This document shows, piece by piece, positions 53,238-64,000 of a DNA stretch of 64,000 nt. Origin of the DNA: JADJPO01 sp963825645 (GTDB lineage: Bacteria > Actinomycetota > Actinomycetes > Actinomycetales > Kineosporiaceae); NCBI GenBank assembly GCA_963825645.1, contig CAWGTT010000003.1:310001-374000 (forward strand), in the 5' to 3' direction. The number at the start of each line of letters is the position of its first letter. The stretch's first letter is position 1. Both the position numbers and the translations under genes were made by a program. The notes beneath the pieces are model-generated. The model was not told the origin of the DNA. It did not search any database and saw nothing but the letters and a program-made list of their open reading frames with translations.

Positions 53238-54281
53238 ATGAGGGCGGCGGTCTACGAGCGGTTCGGCGGAACGATCGACGTGGTGGCCGTGCCGGACCCG
53301 CAAACAGGCCCGTACGACGCCGTGGTCGAGGTGTTGGCCGCGGGACTGTGCCGCAGCGACCTGCACGGCTGGCACGGCACCGACCCGGACATCGTCTGCC
53401 CTCACGTCGGCGGCCACGAGTTCGCCGGCGCCGTGGTGTCGGTCGGTTCTCGGGTGCGGCGGGTGCGCGTCGGTGACCGTGTGGTCGCCCCGTTCGTCTG
53501 TGGGTGCGGCGCCTGCGAGCCGTGCCGGGCGGGCGAGCAGCAGGTGTGCCGGCGTCAGCAGCAACCGGGGTTCACCCGGTGGGGCGCATTCGCCGAGCTG
53601 ACCACGATCCCGTGGGCCGACGTCAACGCGGTCACGGTGCCCGACGACGTGGACGACGTGAGCGCAGCGCTGGTCGGCTGCCGGGTCTCGACCGCGTACC
53701 GGGGGGTGCTCGAGCGGGGCCGGCTGGCGGCCGGCGAGGTGCTCTGTGTCGTCGGCTGCGGTGGGGTCGGGCTCGCGGCCGTGGCCATCGGCCGGGCGCT
53801 GGGGGCCGAGGTGGTCGCGGTCGACCGGTCGGCCGGCGCTCTGGCGCTGGCTGCATCGCTCGGTGCCGCCCAGCTGGTGACCGCGCCGGACGGCGACGAC
53901 TCCGCCGAAGCGGTCAGCAGCGCCGTCCGGTCTCTGACCGGCGGAGCGCATGTCGCGGTTGACGCACTCGGCCACCCGGCCACGGCGGCGGCCGCGGTGC
54001 TGTGTCTGCGCCCGCTGGGTCGGCACATCCAGATCGGCCTGTTCGCCTCGGCCACGGCCGATTTCCCGATCAGCCGGGTGATCCGTGACGAGATCGAGGT
54101 ACTTGGCGTGCACGGGCTGTCGGCCACCCGGCTGCCGGAGGTACTGGGTCTGCTCTCCTCGGAGCGGCTCGACCTGGCACCGATGGTCACCCGGACGATC
54201 GCTCTGGACGACGTGCCGCAGGCGCTCCCGGCGATGGCCGGGTTCGCCTCCCACGGGGTCACCGTCGTCACGTCGTTCTGA
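53238..54281 (+). CDS. Zinc-dependent alcohol dehydrogenase (MDR family)
   Basis: Medium-chain dehydrogenase of 347 aa. The catalytic zinc ligands lie in GLCRSDLHGWHG and GGHEFAGAV. The structural zinc site is CGCGACEPCRAGEQQVC at about residues 93-109, with four cysteines. The Rossmann NAD(P) loop is VVGCGGVGLAAVA, and VVAVDRSAGALA shows an Asp that favours NAD. Substrate is unknown. It lies on the plus strand between mihF and the HNH gene, against the direction of the pyr-metK block. ATG 53238 is supported by the -10 spacing. Confidence 0.88.
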   Translation: MRAAVYERFGGTIDVVAVPDPQTGPYDAVVEVLAAGLCRSDLHGWHGTDPDIVCPHVGGHEFAGAVVSVGSRVRRVRVGDRVVAPFVCGCGACEPCRAGEQQVCRRQQQPGFTRWGAFAELTTIPWADVNAVTVPDDVDDVSAALVGCRVSTAYRGVLERGRLAAGEVLCVVGCGGVGLAAVAIGRALGAEVVAVDRSAGALALAASLGAAQLVTAPDGDDSAEAVSSAVRSLTGGAHVAVDALGHPATAAAAVLCLRPLGRHIQIGLFASATADFPISRVIRDEIEVLGVHGLSATRLPEVLGLLSSERLDLAPMVTRTIALDDVPQALPAMAGFASHGVTVVTSF

Positions 54282-54416
54282 GCCGGTAGGTCTGAGCCAC
54301 GTATCTCTGCCGAGCGTTCTGTGACATCAGATCGGCATGGGATTGCTCACAAGAGACGTTCCCGTGCAACGGGTTCCAGACCTACCTGCGTCGCGTGAAC
54401 TGTCGGTGGTCGCCTC

Positions 54417-54422
54417 TAGCGT
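54417..54422 (+). promoter_or_regulatory. -10 element TAGCGT of the HNH endonuclease gene
   Basis: TAGCGT lies 7 nt before ATG 54430. This supports that ATG over the in-frame ATG at 54337, which has no ribosome site. Confidence 0.45.
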
Positions 54423-54429
54423 CGTCGGC

Positions 54430-56169
54430 ATGGACCAGTCCCGGACGCCGGAGCCGGACGACGCGCCGCCGCCGTCCGTCGTCCTGTCGGGTCTGGCTCG
54501 GTGCGAGGCAGAGGTCACGGCGTTGCAGACCGCGCCGCTGCTGTCCCACAGCGACGGCGAGGCGCGAGATGCGGTGGCGCAGGCCATGCGGCTGCGTTCC
54601 CAGCTGGACGCGGCCTACCTGCACCTACTCGCCGACCTGGACGCTCGCCCGGACGCCGTGACCGGCGCCGCCTCGGGCAAGACCGCTGCGACCTACCTCG
54701 TGCACGCCTGCAACGTCGCTCCTCACCGAGCCGCGAAGGACGTGCGCGCTACCAAGGCTCTCGACCCGATCGGTGCCGGTCTCACTCGCGACGTCACCCC
54801 TGCCGACCCGACCGACCCGACCGACCCGACCGACCCGACCGACCAGTCCGACCAGTCCGATCGGTCCGATCGGTCCGACCAGTCCGATCGGGAGAGCATG
54901 CCTCGCCTGGCGGCGGCGCTCGCCGAAGGGGCGGTCAGCCTCGCGCACGTCGACGTCGCTGTGCGGAGCCTGCGCGCCGTCCCGCAGCACCTGCTGCACG
55001 CCATGGACGAGGGCGGATGGACTGGGACCGCACGCATCGACGCCTTCTTGGCCGAGCACGCCCGCACAGTGTCGCCGGACACCCTGGCGAGGATCGGAAA
55101 GCACCTGGTCGCCACCTTGGACCCGGGCGGCGACGACTCCTACGACCCGAAGGCCGTAGACCGACGGCGCCTGGACTATGGCACCGATGCCACCGGGATG
55201 GTGGTCGGTTCCTTCGCGCTCGACCCGGTCGCCGGTGCCCACTTTCGAACCGTCATCGAGGCCCTGGTCACGGCGGACAAGGTCGACCACGAGCACGCTG
55301 TTGGTGACACCCCGAACCAGCCAGACCAGCCAGACCAGCCAGACCAGCCGGAACTGCTGCCCGTGCGAGAGGATCGGACCGCCTCCCAGCGCCGCGCCGA
55401 CGCCCTGCACCAGCTGTGTCGCGACGCCCTCTCCGGGCACCACACCGCCGCAGCGACCACGCAGGTCATCGTGGTGGCCACCCCCGAGCAGGTCGCCGAC
55501 GCCATGGCCGCCGCTGGCAGCGGTAGCGCGCCTGCCGAACCAACGCCTGCTGAACCGGCCCCTGACGTCCCCGGCACAGTGGACGTTCCCCGTCCGGCGG
55601 GCCTGGCTACCGACACGGCCGACGGCCCCATCGACCCGGCCACCCTCGCCGTCCTGCTCTGCTCCGCCGTCGTGTACGGCCTCGTCACGTACGGCGACGG
55701 CGCCACGCTGCATCATGGTCGCGCCCGCCGCCTGGCGTCCCCAGCGCAGATCCGCGCCTTGGTCGCTCGTGACCGCGGCTGCATCGTGCCCGGCTGCACC
55801 CTGCCCCCCGGTCGGTGCGAGGCCCATCACATCGTCTGGTGGCGCCACGGTGGTTCAACGGACCTGGACAACCTGGCTCTCCTGTGTGCCCGGCACCACA
55901 CCGCCGTGCATAGCGGCCACTGGCGCCTCCAGGTCATCGACGGGTTGCCGTTCGTCATCTCCCCGCTGTGGGCCGACTTGACGCAGACGCCCCGGCGCAA
56001 CACCCTGCCCGCCGTCGAACACCAGGCCCGGGTCCTCGGACAGCACCTGGCCGGGCACCGACGACCGCGACGACGACAGCGACCCGAGGACCCCACCGAC
56101 CAGCTCCGACTCGACCTCGACGCCGCAACGTCGAACACCCACCCGCCACCCCTGTCCGACACCGGGTAG
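54430..56169 (+). CDS. DUF222/13E12-repeat HNH endonuclease
   Basis: Protein of 579 aa of the family expanded in many actinobacteria. The N-terminal DUF222 part (about 15-330) is helical. The C-terminal HNH nuclease domain (about 440-495) has RDRGCIVPGCTLPPGRCEAHHIVWW and then NLALLCARHHTAVHSG, in which Cys residues bind metal and His residues form the active site. Two in-frame low-complexity insertions break the DUF222 part, Thr-Asp-Pro/Ser-Asp-Gln at about 125-154 and Gln-Pro-Asp at about 296-308. The basic tail RRPRRRQR may bind DNA. Family members spread between genomes and within them; their role is unproven. Confidence 0.88.
   Translation: MDQSRTPEPDDAPPPSVVLSGLARCEAEVTALQTAPLLSHSDGEARDAVAQAMRLRSQLDAAYLHLLADLDARPDAVTGAASGKTAATYLVHACNVAPHRAAKDVRATKALDPIGAGLTRDVTPADPTDPTDPTDPTDQSDQSDRSDRSDQSDRESMPRLAAALAEGAVSLAHVDVAVRSLRAVPQHLLHAMDEGGWTGTARIDAFLAEHARTVSPDTLARIGKHLVATLDPGGDDSYDPKAVDRRRLDYGTDATGMVVGSFALDPVAGAHFRTVIEALVTADKVDHEHAVGDTPNQPDQPDQPDQPELLPVREDRTASQRRADALHQLCRDALSGHHTAAATTQVIVVATPEQVADAMAAAGSGSAPAEPTPAEPAPDVPGTVDVPRPAGLATDTADGPIDPATLAVLLCSAVVYGLVTYGDGATLHHGRARRLASPAQIRALVARDRGCIVPGCTLPPGRCEAHHIVWWRHGGSTDLDNLALLCARHHTAVHSGHWRLQVIDGLPFVISPLWADLTQTPRRNTLPAVEHQARVLGQHLAGHRRPRRRQRPEDPTDQLRLDLDAATSNTHPPPLSDTG
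54802..54891 (+). repeat. 9-bp in-frame tandem repeats in the HNH gene (first tract)
   Basis: Units of the type GACCCGACC followed by GACCAGTCC and GATCGGTCC run for about 90 bp. They encode Thr-Asp-Pro, then Ser-Asp-Gln and Ser-Asp-Arg triplets. The period of 9 keeps the reading frame when copy number changes. Confidence 0.9.
55315..55351 (+). repeat. 9-bp in-frame tandem repeats in the HNH gene (second tract)
   Basis: CCAGACCAG-type units occur about four times and encode Gln-Pro-Asp triplets. The tract lies between the DUF222 part and the HNH part. Confidence 0.85.
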
Positions 56170-56213
56170 CCGGCGCGGGCAGACCAGGTAGCCGGTGCGG
56201 GGCAGCGGGGGCG

Positions 56214-57083
56214 TCAGCCGAGGGCGGAGGTGACGTCGGCAAGGGTCTTGGCGGCGGCCTCGCGCAGCCCGTCGATGCTCGGGCCGCCGCGCAGGACCTC
56301 GCGGCTGGAGGCGGGCAGGACGGCGGGCAACGCTGACCCGAACACCTGGCGCAGCTCGTCCGCCCCGGCGCCTTGGGCGCCGATCCCTGGGGCCAGGAAG
56401 GGCCCGTTGACCCGGCTGAGGTCGTGCGCCGCACCGGCACCGCCGATGGTGGCCCCGACCACCGCGCCCACCGAGCCGAGCCGGCCCGCCGCCAGTGCAT
56501 CGGCGTTCTCGGCGGCGATCGCGTCGAGCATGGTCTGCGCCACGGTGCGACCGTCCGGTCCGCGCGCGTGCTGCACCTGCAGACCCTCCGGGTTCGAGGT
56601 CAGCGCGAGCACGAACACTCCGCGCCCGGTCGCAGCGGCCAGATCCAGCAGCGGGCGCAGTGACTCGAAGCCCAGGTAGGCCGAGGCCGTCACCGCGTCG
56701 GCGGCCAGCGGCGAGCCCTCCCCGGCGAACGCATCGGCATACGCCGACATGGTTGAACCGATGTCGCCGCGCTTGGCATCCGCGATGGTCAACGCACCGG
56801 CCGAATGCGCTCCGGCGAGAACGCGTTCCAGCACGGCCACTCCGCGCGCACCGTGCCGCTCGAAGAACGCGGACTGCGGTTTGAGCACCGCCACCCGGTC
56901 CGCCAAGGCCTGGACGACGGTCAGCGCGAACCGCTCCAGGCCGGCGATGTCGTCGTCCAGCCCCCACGCGGCCAGCAGCGCCGAGTGCGGGTCGATGCCG
57001 ACGCACAGCGGGCCGCGCGTGGCCATCGCCTCGGCCAGCCGCACGCCGAACGGGTCGCGCAGAATCTGGTTCCGGTCAGTCAT
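56214..57083 (-). CDS. pyrF: Orotidine 5'-phosphate decarboxylase (actinobacterial/mycobacterial type)
   Basis: Last step of UMP synthesis. It is 289 aa, the longer form found in actinobacteria. LCVGIDPHSALLAAWG opens the barrel. The catalytic Lys lies in IADAKRGDIGST. AYLGFESLRPLL and FVLALTSNPEG follow, with the C-terminal phosphate site FLAPGIGAQG. ATG 57083 overlaps the pyrD stop by 8 bp. Downstream, where mihF would normally follow, the HNH gene converges on it after a 44-bp gap. Confidence 0.96.
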   Translation of the reverse strand: MTDRNQILRDPFGVRLAEAMATRGPLCVGIDPHSALLAAWGLDDDIAGLERFALTVVQALADRVAVLKPQSAFFERHGARGVAVLERVLAGAHSAGALTIADAKRGDIGSTMSAYADAFAGEGSPLAADAVTASAYLGFESLRPLLDLAAATGRGVFVLALTSNPEGLQVQHARGPDGRTVAQTMLDAIAAENADALAAGRLGSVGAVVGATIGGAGAAHDLSRVNGPFLAPGIGAQGAGADELRQVFGSALPAVLPASSREVLRGGPSIDGLREAAAKTLADVTSALG

Positions 57084-58014
57084 CGTGCGCCCTTCCGACC
57101 GCGTCGGTGAACCGGTCGAACCCACGCTCCGCCAGCGCGTCGTGCAGCTCACCCAGCACCCGCTCCGGGGCGCCGGGATCGTGGAAGATCGCCGTGCCGA
57201 CCTGGACGGCGCTCGCCCCGGCGGCGACCAGTTGCAGGGCATCGAGGCCGGTGAGCACTCCACCGATCCCCACGATCGGCGCAAGCGGGATCAGACCGGC
57301 GCGCATCGCCGCATGCACCTGGTAGATGCAGCGCACCGCGATCGGCCGGATCGCGGGACCGGACAGTCCACCGGTCACCCCGGCCAGCGTCGGACGCAGG
57401 GTGTCGGGGTCGATCACCATGCCCAGGGTGGTGTTGATCATCGCCAGGCCGTCGGCGCCGGCTTCCAGCACCGCCGCGGCGATCTCGACGATGTCGGTGA
57501 CATCGGGCGAGAGCTTGGCCGTCACCGGCACCCGGCCGGCCACCACGTCGACCACGCCGGCGACCACCTCCCGACTGGACGCCGCCGCGCAGGCGAAGAC
57601 CAGGCCACGGTTCGCCACGTTCGGGCAGGAGATGTTCACCTCGATCGCGCTCACCCCGCCGTCCGGCCCGAGGCCGGCCAGCCGACCGGCCAGCTCGACA
57701 AACTCCGCGGCGTCGCCCCCGGCGATCGACACGACCGCCCGGGCGCCACGCTCGCGCAGCCACGCCAGGTCCGTGGCCACGAACGCCTCGATCCCCGGGC
57801 CCTGCAGGCCGATCGAGTTCAGCATCCCGGACGGCGTCTCCGCCATCCGCGGCGTCCCCCGACCCGAGCGCGGGTTGCGCTGGATCGACTTGGTGACGAC
57901 TGCACCGAGTCCGGCGACGTCGAGGAACGCTGCCAGCTCCCGCCCGGCGGCGGCGCACCCGCTCGCCGTCAGCAGCGGGTTCGGCAGGTCGAGGGCTCCG
58001 ATCCGGGTGGTCAT
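57076..58014 (-). CDS. pyrD: Dihydroorotate dehydrogenase B, catalytic subunit
   Basis: FMN enzyme that oxidises dihydroorotate to orotate. It is 312 aa. LPNPLLTASGCAAAG, MLNSIGLQGPG and EVNISCPNV are family signatures. The Cys in the last is the class 1 catalytic base, which separates it from membrane class 2 enzymes. VRCIYQVH and IVGIGGVLTG bind flavin phosphate. With the Fe-S flavoprotein subunit encoded directly upstream it forms the NAD-linked class 1B complex. ATG 58014 is used; GTG 58023, overlapping the upstream stop, is also possible. Confidence 0.95.
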   Translation of the reverse strand: MTTRIGALDLPNPLLTASGCAAAGRELAAFLDVAGLGAVVTKSIQRNPRSGRGTPRMAETPSGMLNSIGLQGPGIEAFVATDLAWLRERGARAVVSIAGGDAAEFVELAGRLAGLGPDGGVSAIEVNISCPNVANRGLVFACAAASSREVVAGVVDVVAGRVPVTAKLSPDVTDIVEIAAAVLEAGADGLAMINTTLGMVIDPDTLRPTLAGVTGGLSGPAIRPIAVRCIYQVHAAMRAGLIPLAPIVGIGGVLTGLDALQLVAAGASAVQVGTAIFHDPGAPERVLGELHDALAERGFDRFTDAVGRAHDD

Positions 58015-58019
58015 GTCGA

Positions 58020-59095
58020 TCACCGCGGCGCCCCGAGGCAGTCCCGCGGCACGGCTGCGCCGATCGTCGCACCACCGACCAGGGTGGGCGTGCTGGCGAT
58101 CGCGTCCCAGCGCACCGCGTCACCGGCGAACGTCGGACCCTCGACGCAGGACCGGACCATCCGGGTCGTCCCGTCCGCGCCACGCACCGGCAGCACGCAG
58201 GTCATGCACACCCCGATCCCGCAGGCCATCGCCTCCTCGACCGCGCACCAGGTGCGGACGACGGGGTCGCGGACCCGGCTGAAATCCTGCGCGGCGGTCG
58301 TCACCGCCCGGAGCATCGCCATCGGCCCGCAGGCGTAGACGTCGACGGCGTGCGTCAACGAGGTGGCTGAGATGAGCTCGGGCGATGAGGCAGACGACTG
58401 AGCCGATCCGGAAGGGGCCACGGCCTGGAGCGCCTCGGCCAGCACGTCGGTGACGCGTCCCTGGATGCCGGCACTGCCGTCGTCAGTGGTAACGAGTACC
58501 GGCACGCCGAGCGCGCGGGCCGCGTCGAGCTCGGCCAGCCGAGCGGCGTCCGCGGCCCCGAGCACCAGCGCCACCCGATGCCCCGCGGCGATCAGCTCGC
58601 GCGCCCACCACACCATCGGTGCCGCTCCGTATCCCCCGCCGACCAGCACGCACCCGGCACCCCGGCCCGGTTCGGCGGCGGGTGCCGGGAAGGGCTGCCC
58701 CAACGGTCCGACCGCGTCGAGCAGATCGCCCGGACGACGCCGGGTCAGCCAGGTGCTGCCCGGGCCGTGCGCGGCGATCAACAGTTCCCAGCGGTACGCA
58801 TCGGCCGAAGCGATCGAGAACGCGCGGCGCAGCAACATCGCGGTCGGTGCATCGCCGACGGCCAGCGCCACGAACTGCCCGGGCCGGGCCAGGGGCAGCG
58901 GAGCCGGCCCGCCGCGGGCGTCCAGGGCGAGGCGGATGTAGGCACCGTCGGGCTCGGCACCGACCACCTCCACCGGGCGCTGCACCGGCGATGGGCCCGT
59001 CGTGCTCGCGTCGTACTCGCCGGCCACGTTGCTCCCGCTGGCCACGTTGCTCCCGCCGGCCACGTTGCTCCCGCCGGTCGCGTTGCCCTCGGGGG

Positions 59096-59099
<4 letters not shown>
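58020..59099 (-). CDS. pyrK: Dihydroorotate dehydrogenase electron transfer subunit
   Basis: FAD and 2Fe-2S subunit that passes electrons from PyrD to NAD. It is 359 aa. The FAD domain (about 42-140) includes RPGQFVALAVG and LRRAFSIASAD. The NAD domain has CVLVGGGYGAAPMVWWARELI. The cluster ligands are Cys residues in ACGIGVCMTCVLPV and VRSCVEGP near 295-325. The first 30 residues are made of Gly-Ser-Asn-Val-Ala repeats encoded by an 18-bp tandem array and are not part of the fold. The GTG start overlaps the carB stop by 4 bp. Confidence 0.93.
59022..59093 (-). repeat. 18-bp tandem repeats at the 5' end of pyrK
   Basis: GGCCACGTTGCTCCCGCC-type units occur four times (two identical, one nearly so, one diverged). 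They encode a six-residue Gly-Ser-Asn-Val-Ala-x repeat at the PyrK N-terminus. Confidence 0.88.
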
Positions 59100-62475
<3,376 letters not shown>

Positions 62476-62476
<1 letters not shown>

Positions 62477-63624
62477 CAGCTGCTCTCCCTGCCGATCGAG
62501 CGGGCCATCAGGTCGGCGAAGACGTCGAACAGGTAGGCCGCGTCGTGCGGCCCCGCGGCGGCCTCCGGGTGGTACTGCACGGAGAAGGCCGGCACGTCGA
62601 GGCAGCGCAGCCCCTCGACCACCCCGTCGTTCAGGCAGACGTGGCTGACCTCGGCCCTCCCGAACGGTGTCTCGAACGGCGCGCCGGCAGGGGCGTCGAC
62701 CGCGAAGCCGTGGTTGTGCGCGGTGACCTCGACCTTGCCGGTGGCGAGGTCGCTGACCGGCTGGTTGATGCCGCGGTGACCGAAGGCGAGCTTGTAGGTC
62801 TGCCGGCCGAGGGCGCGGCCGAGCATCTGGTTGCCGAAGCAGATGCCGAAGAACGGAATCGAGCGGCGCAGCACCTCACCCAGCAGGGCCACCGGTGCAG
62901 CAGTCGCCGCGGGGTCACCCGGACCGTTACTGAAGAACACCCCGTCCGCCCCGATGGCCAGCACGTCCTCGATGGTCGACGAGGCGGGTAGCACGACCAC
63001 CTCGATCCCCCGCTGGGCCATGCGGTGCGGGGTCATCGCCTTGATGCCCAGGTCGATCGCGGCCACCGTGAACCGCCGGTCCCCGATCGCCGGCACCGTG
63101 TACGGCTCCTCGACGCTCACCTCCCCGGCCAGGTCCGCGCCGGCCATCGGCGGCGCCGACGTGACCTGGGCGAGCATCTCCGCCTCGCTCAGAGCCGAGG
63201 CGGCCCCGGAGAAGATGCCGGCCCGCATCGCGCCCCGATCACGCAGGTGCCGGGTCACCGCCCGGGTGTCCACCCCGCTGATCGAGACCACGCCGGACTC
63301 GGCCAGCTCGGTGGCCAACTCGCGCCGCGAGCGCCAGTTCGAGGCCCGCCGCGCGGCGTCCCGGACGACGTACCCGGCCACCCAGATCCGGTTCGACTCG
63401 CCGTCCTCGTCATTCACGCCGGTGTTGCCGATGTGCGGAGCGGTCATCACCACGATCTGGCGGTGGTACGACGGGTCGGTCAGCGTCTCCTGGTAGCCGG
63501 TCATGCCGGTCGCGAAGACGGCCTCACCGAGAGCGACACCCGTTGCGCCGTAGGCGCTCCCGCGCCAGGCGCGGCCGTCCTCGAGGATCAGCACCGCCGC
63601 CTCGCCGGGCATCCGTGCGGTCAC
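62476..63624 (-). CDS. carA: Carbamoyl-phosphate synthase small subunit
   Basis: Glutaminase subunit (382 aa) that feeds ammonia to CarB. The N-terminal domain has LILEDGRAWRG and GYQETLTDPSYHRQIV. The class I amidotransferase domain (about 185-370) has FFSNGPGDP, the nucleophile Cys in FFGICFGNQMLGRALG and the catalytic His and Glu in VQYHPEAAAGPHD. GTG 63624 overlaps the pyrC stop by 4 bp; ATG 63612 is an alternative. The oxyanion-loop sequence has Asn where many have His, a minor change. Confidence 0.96.
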
Positions 63625-64000
63625 TGCCGCCCCTCCCGCTCGCGGCGATCCTCGGTCAGCCGACCGTCGAGTACCGTCGCCCGACCCCCGTAGAACGTCG
63701 CGACCACGGCACCGGGCACCTCCCGGCCACGCAACGGCGAGTTGCGCCCCGCAGTGGCCATCGTCTCCGGGTCGACGATGCGTCGCGCCGCCGGGTCGAT
63801 CAGAACCAGGTGAGCCGGCTCGCCCACCGCGAGGGGCCGGCCCTGGTCACGCAGCCCGCCGATCCGCGCCGGGCGCACCGACATCCGTTGCGCGACCCCG
63901 GCCCAGTCCATCAGCCCGGTCTCGACCATGGTCAGCTGCACCACCGACAGCGCGGTCTCCAGGCCGGTCATGCCCATCGCCGCGGCCGCCCACTCGCACT
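63621..64000 (-). CDS. pyrC: Dihydroorotase, C-terminal part (5' end outside window)
   Basis: Closes carbamoyl-aspartate to dihydroorotate. Only the last about 126 residues are in the window, and the frame is open to the right edge (CEWAAAAMGMTGLETALS). The remaining part carries the amidohydrolase tail typical of PyrC: GGLRDQGRPLAVGEPAHLVLIDP and SPLRGREVPGAVVATFYGG. It lies directly upstream of carA with a 4-bp overlap, in the order pyrC-carA-carB-pyrK-pyrD-pyrF. The catalytic metal site lies outside the window. Confidence 0.93.
   Translation of the reverse strand, partial: CEWAAAAMGMTGLETALSVVQLTMVETGLMDWAGVAQRMSVRPARIGGLRDQGRPLAVGEPAHLVLIDPAARRIVDPETMATAGRNSPLRGREVPGAVVATFYGGRATVLDGRLTEDRREREGRQ

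Noticed and set aside
53047..56213. Insertion sequence or integrative element around the HNH gene
   Set aside because: No transposase, integrase, terminal inverted repeats or target duplication could be seen; only displacement of gene order supports mobility.

Overview
The window is very GC-rich, uses many GTG starts, and its genes are packed with 4-bp start/stop overlaps. It carries actinobacterial hallmarks: actinobacterial-type integration host factor (mihF), an ANTAR response regulator (pdtaR-like), a PriA without helicase motifs, an HGxxPAAW protein and a Trp-associated membrane protein in the trp cluster, and a 13E12-repeat HNH protein. It is chromosomal DNA of an actinomycete. The genus cannot be told from the sequence, and nothing looks like phage, plasmid, IS element or CRISPR.

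Layout. 1-2.5 kb: a branched-chain amino acid-type binding lipoprotein (cut by the window edge), a truncated and frameshifted second copy of it, pdtaR, and divergent tRNA-Leu(CAA). 2.5-10 kb: pyruvate kinase and glutamate synthase gltD/gltB. 10-17 kb (minus strand): hisI, trpE, two small membrane proteins, trpC, trpB, trpA and lgt. 17-21 kb: a TIGR03085-type protein, hisF, a P-loop kinase and a membrane/thiol-redox set (MauE/DoxX-like plus DsbA-like). 21-27.3 kb (minus): an FMN riboswitch followed by ribD-ribE-ribM-ribBA-ribH-hisE-hisG and a PH-domain protein. 27.4-33 kb (minus): def, an S51-type peptidase, fmt, rsmB, an unrecognised gene and rpe.

33-46.8 kb is the more accessory part. It has an ECF sigma factor with a coupled membrane protein, a divergent secreted SOD-like protein, nadA-nadB-nadC with a divergent degenerate-Nudix (NrtR-like) regulator, and a six-gene plus-strand operon (40385-46728). 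That operon looks like a complete aerobic gamma-butyrobetaine/crotonobetaine/L-carnitine to glycine betaine route: ADP-forming acyl-CoA ligase, acyl-CoA dehydrogenase, CaiD-like hydratase, carnitine dehydrogenase-like enzyme, dehydrocarnitine-cleaving BKACE enzyme and a hotdog thioesterase. The BKACE gene carries an apparent 2-nt deletion that splits its frame.

46.8-64 kb (minus): the conserved block pyrC-carA-carB-pyrK-pyrD-pyrF | mihF-gmk-rpoZ-coaBC-metK-priA. It is interrupted between pyrF and mihF by two plus-strand genes, a zinc alcohol dehydrogenase and an HNH endonuclease. Several gene junctions in this block carry short in-frame tandem repeats.

Two wider patterns stand out. Eight starts sit 6-7 nt behind a TANNNT -10 element, which suggests leaderless transcription. 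Gene boundaries overlap throughout, which suggests translational coupling.
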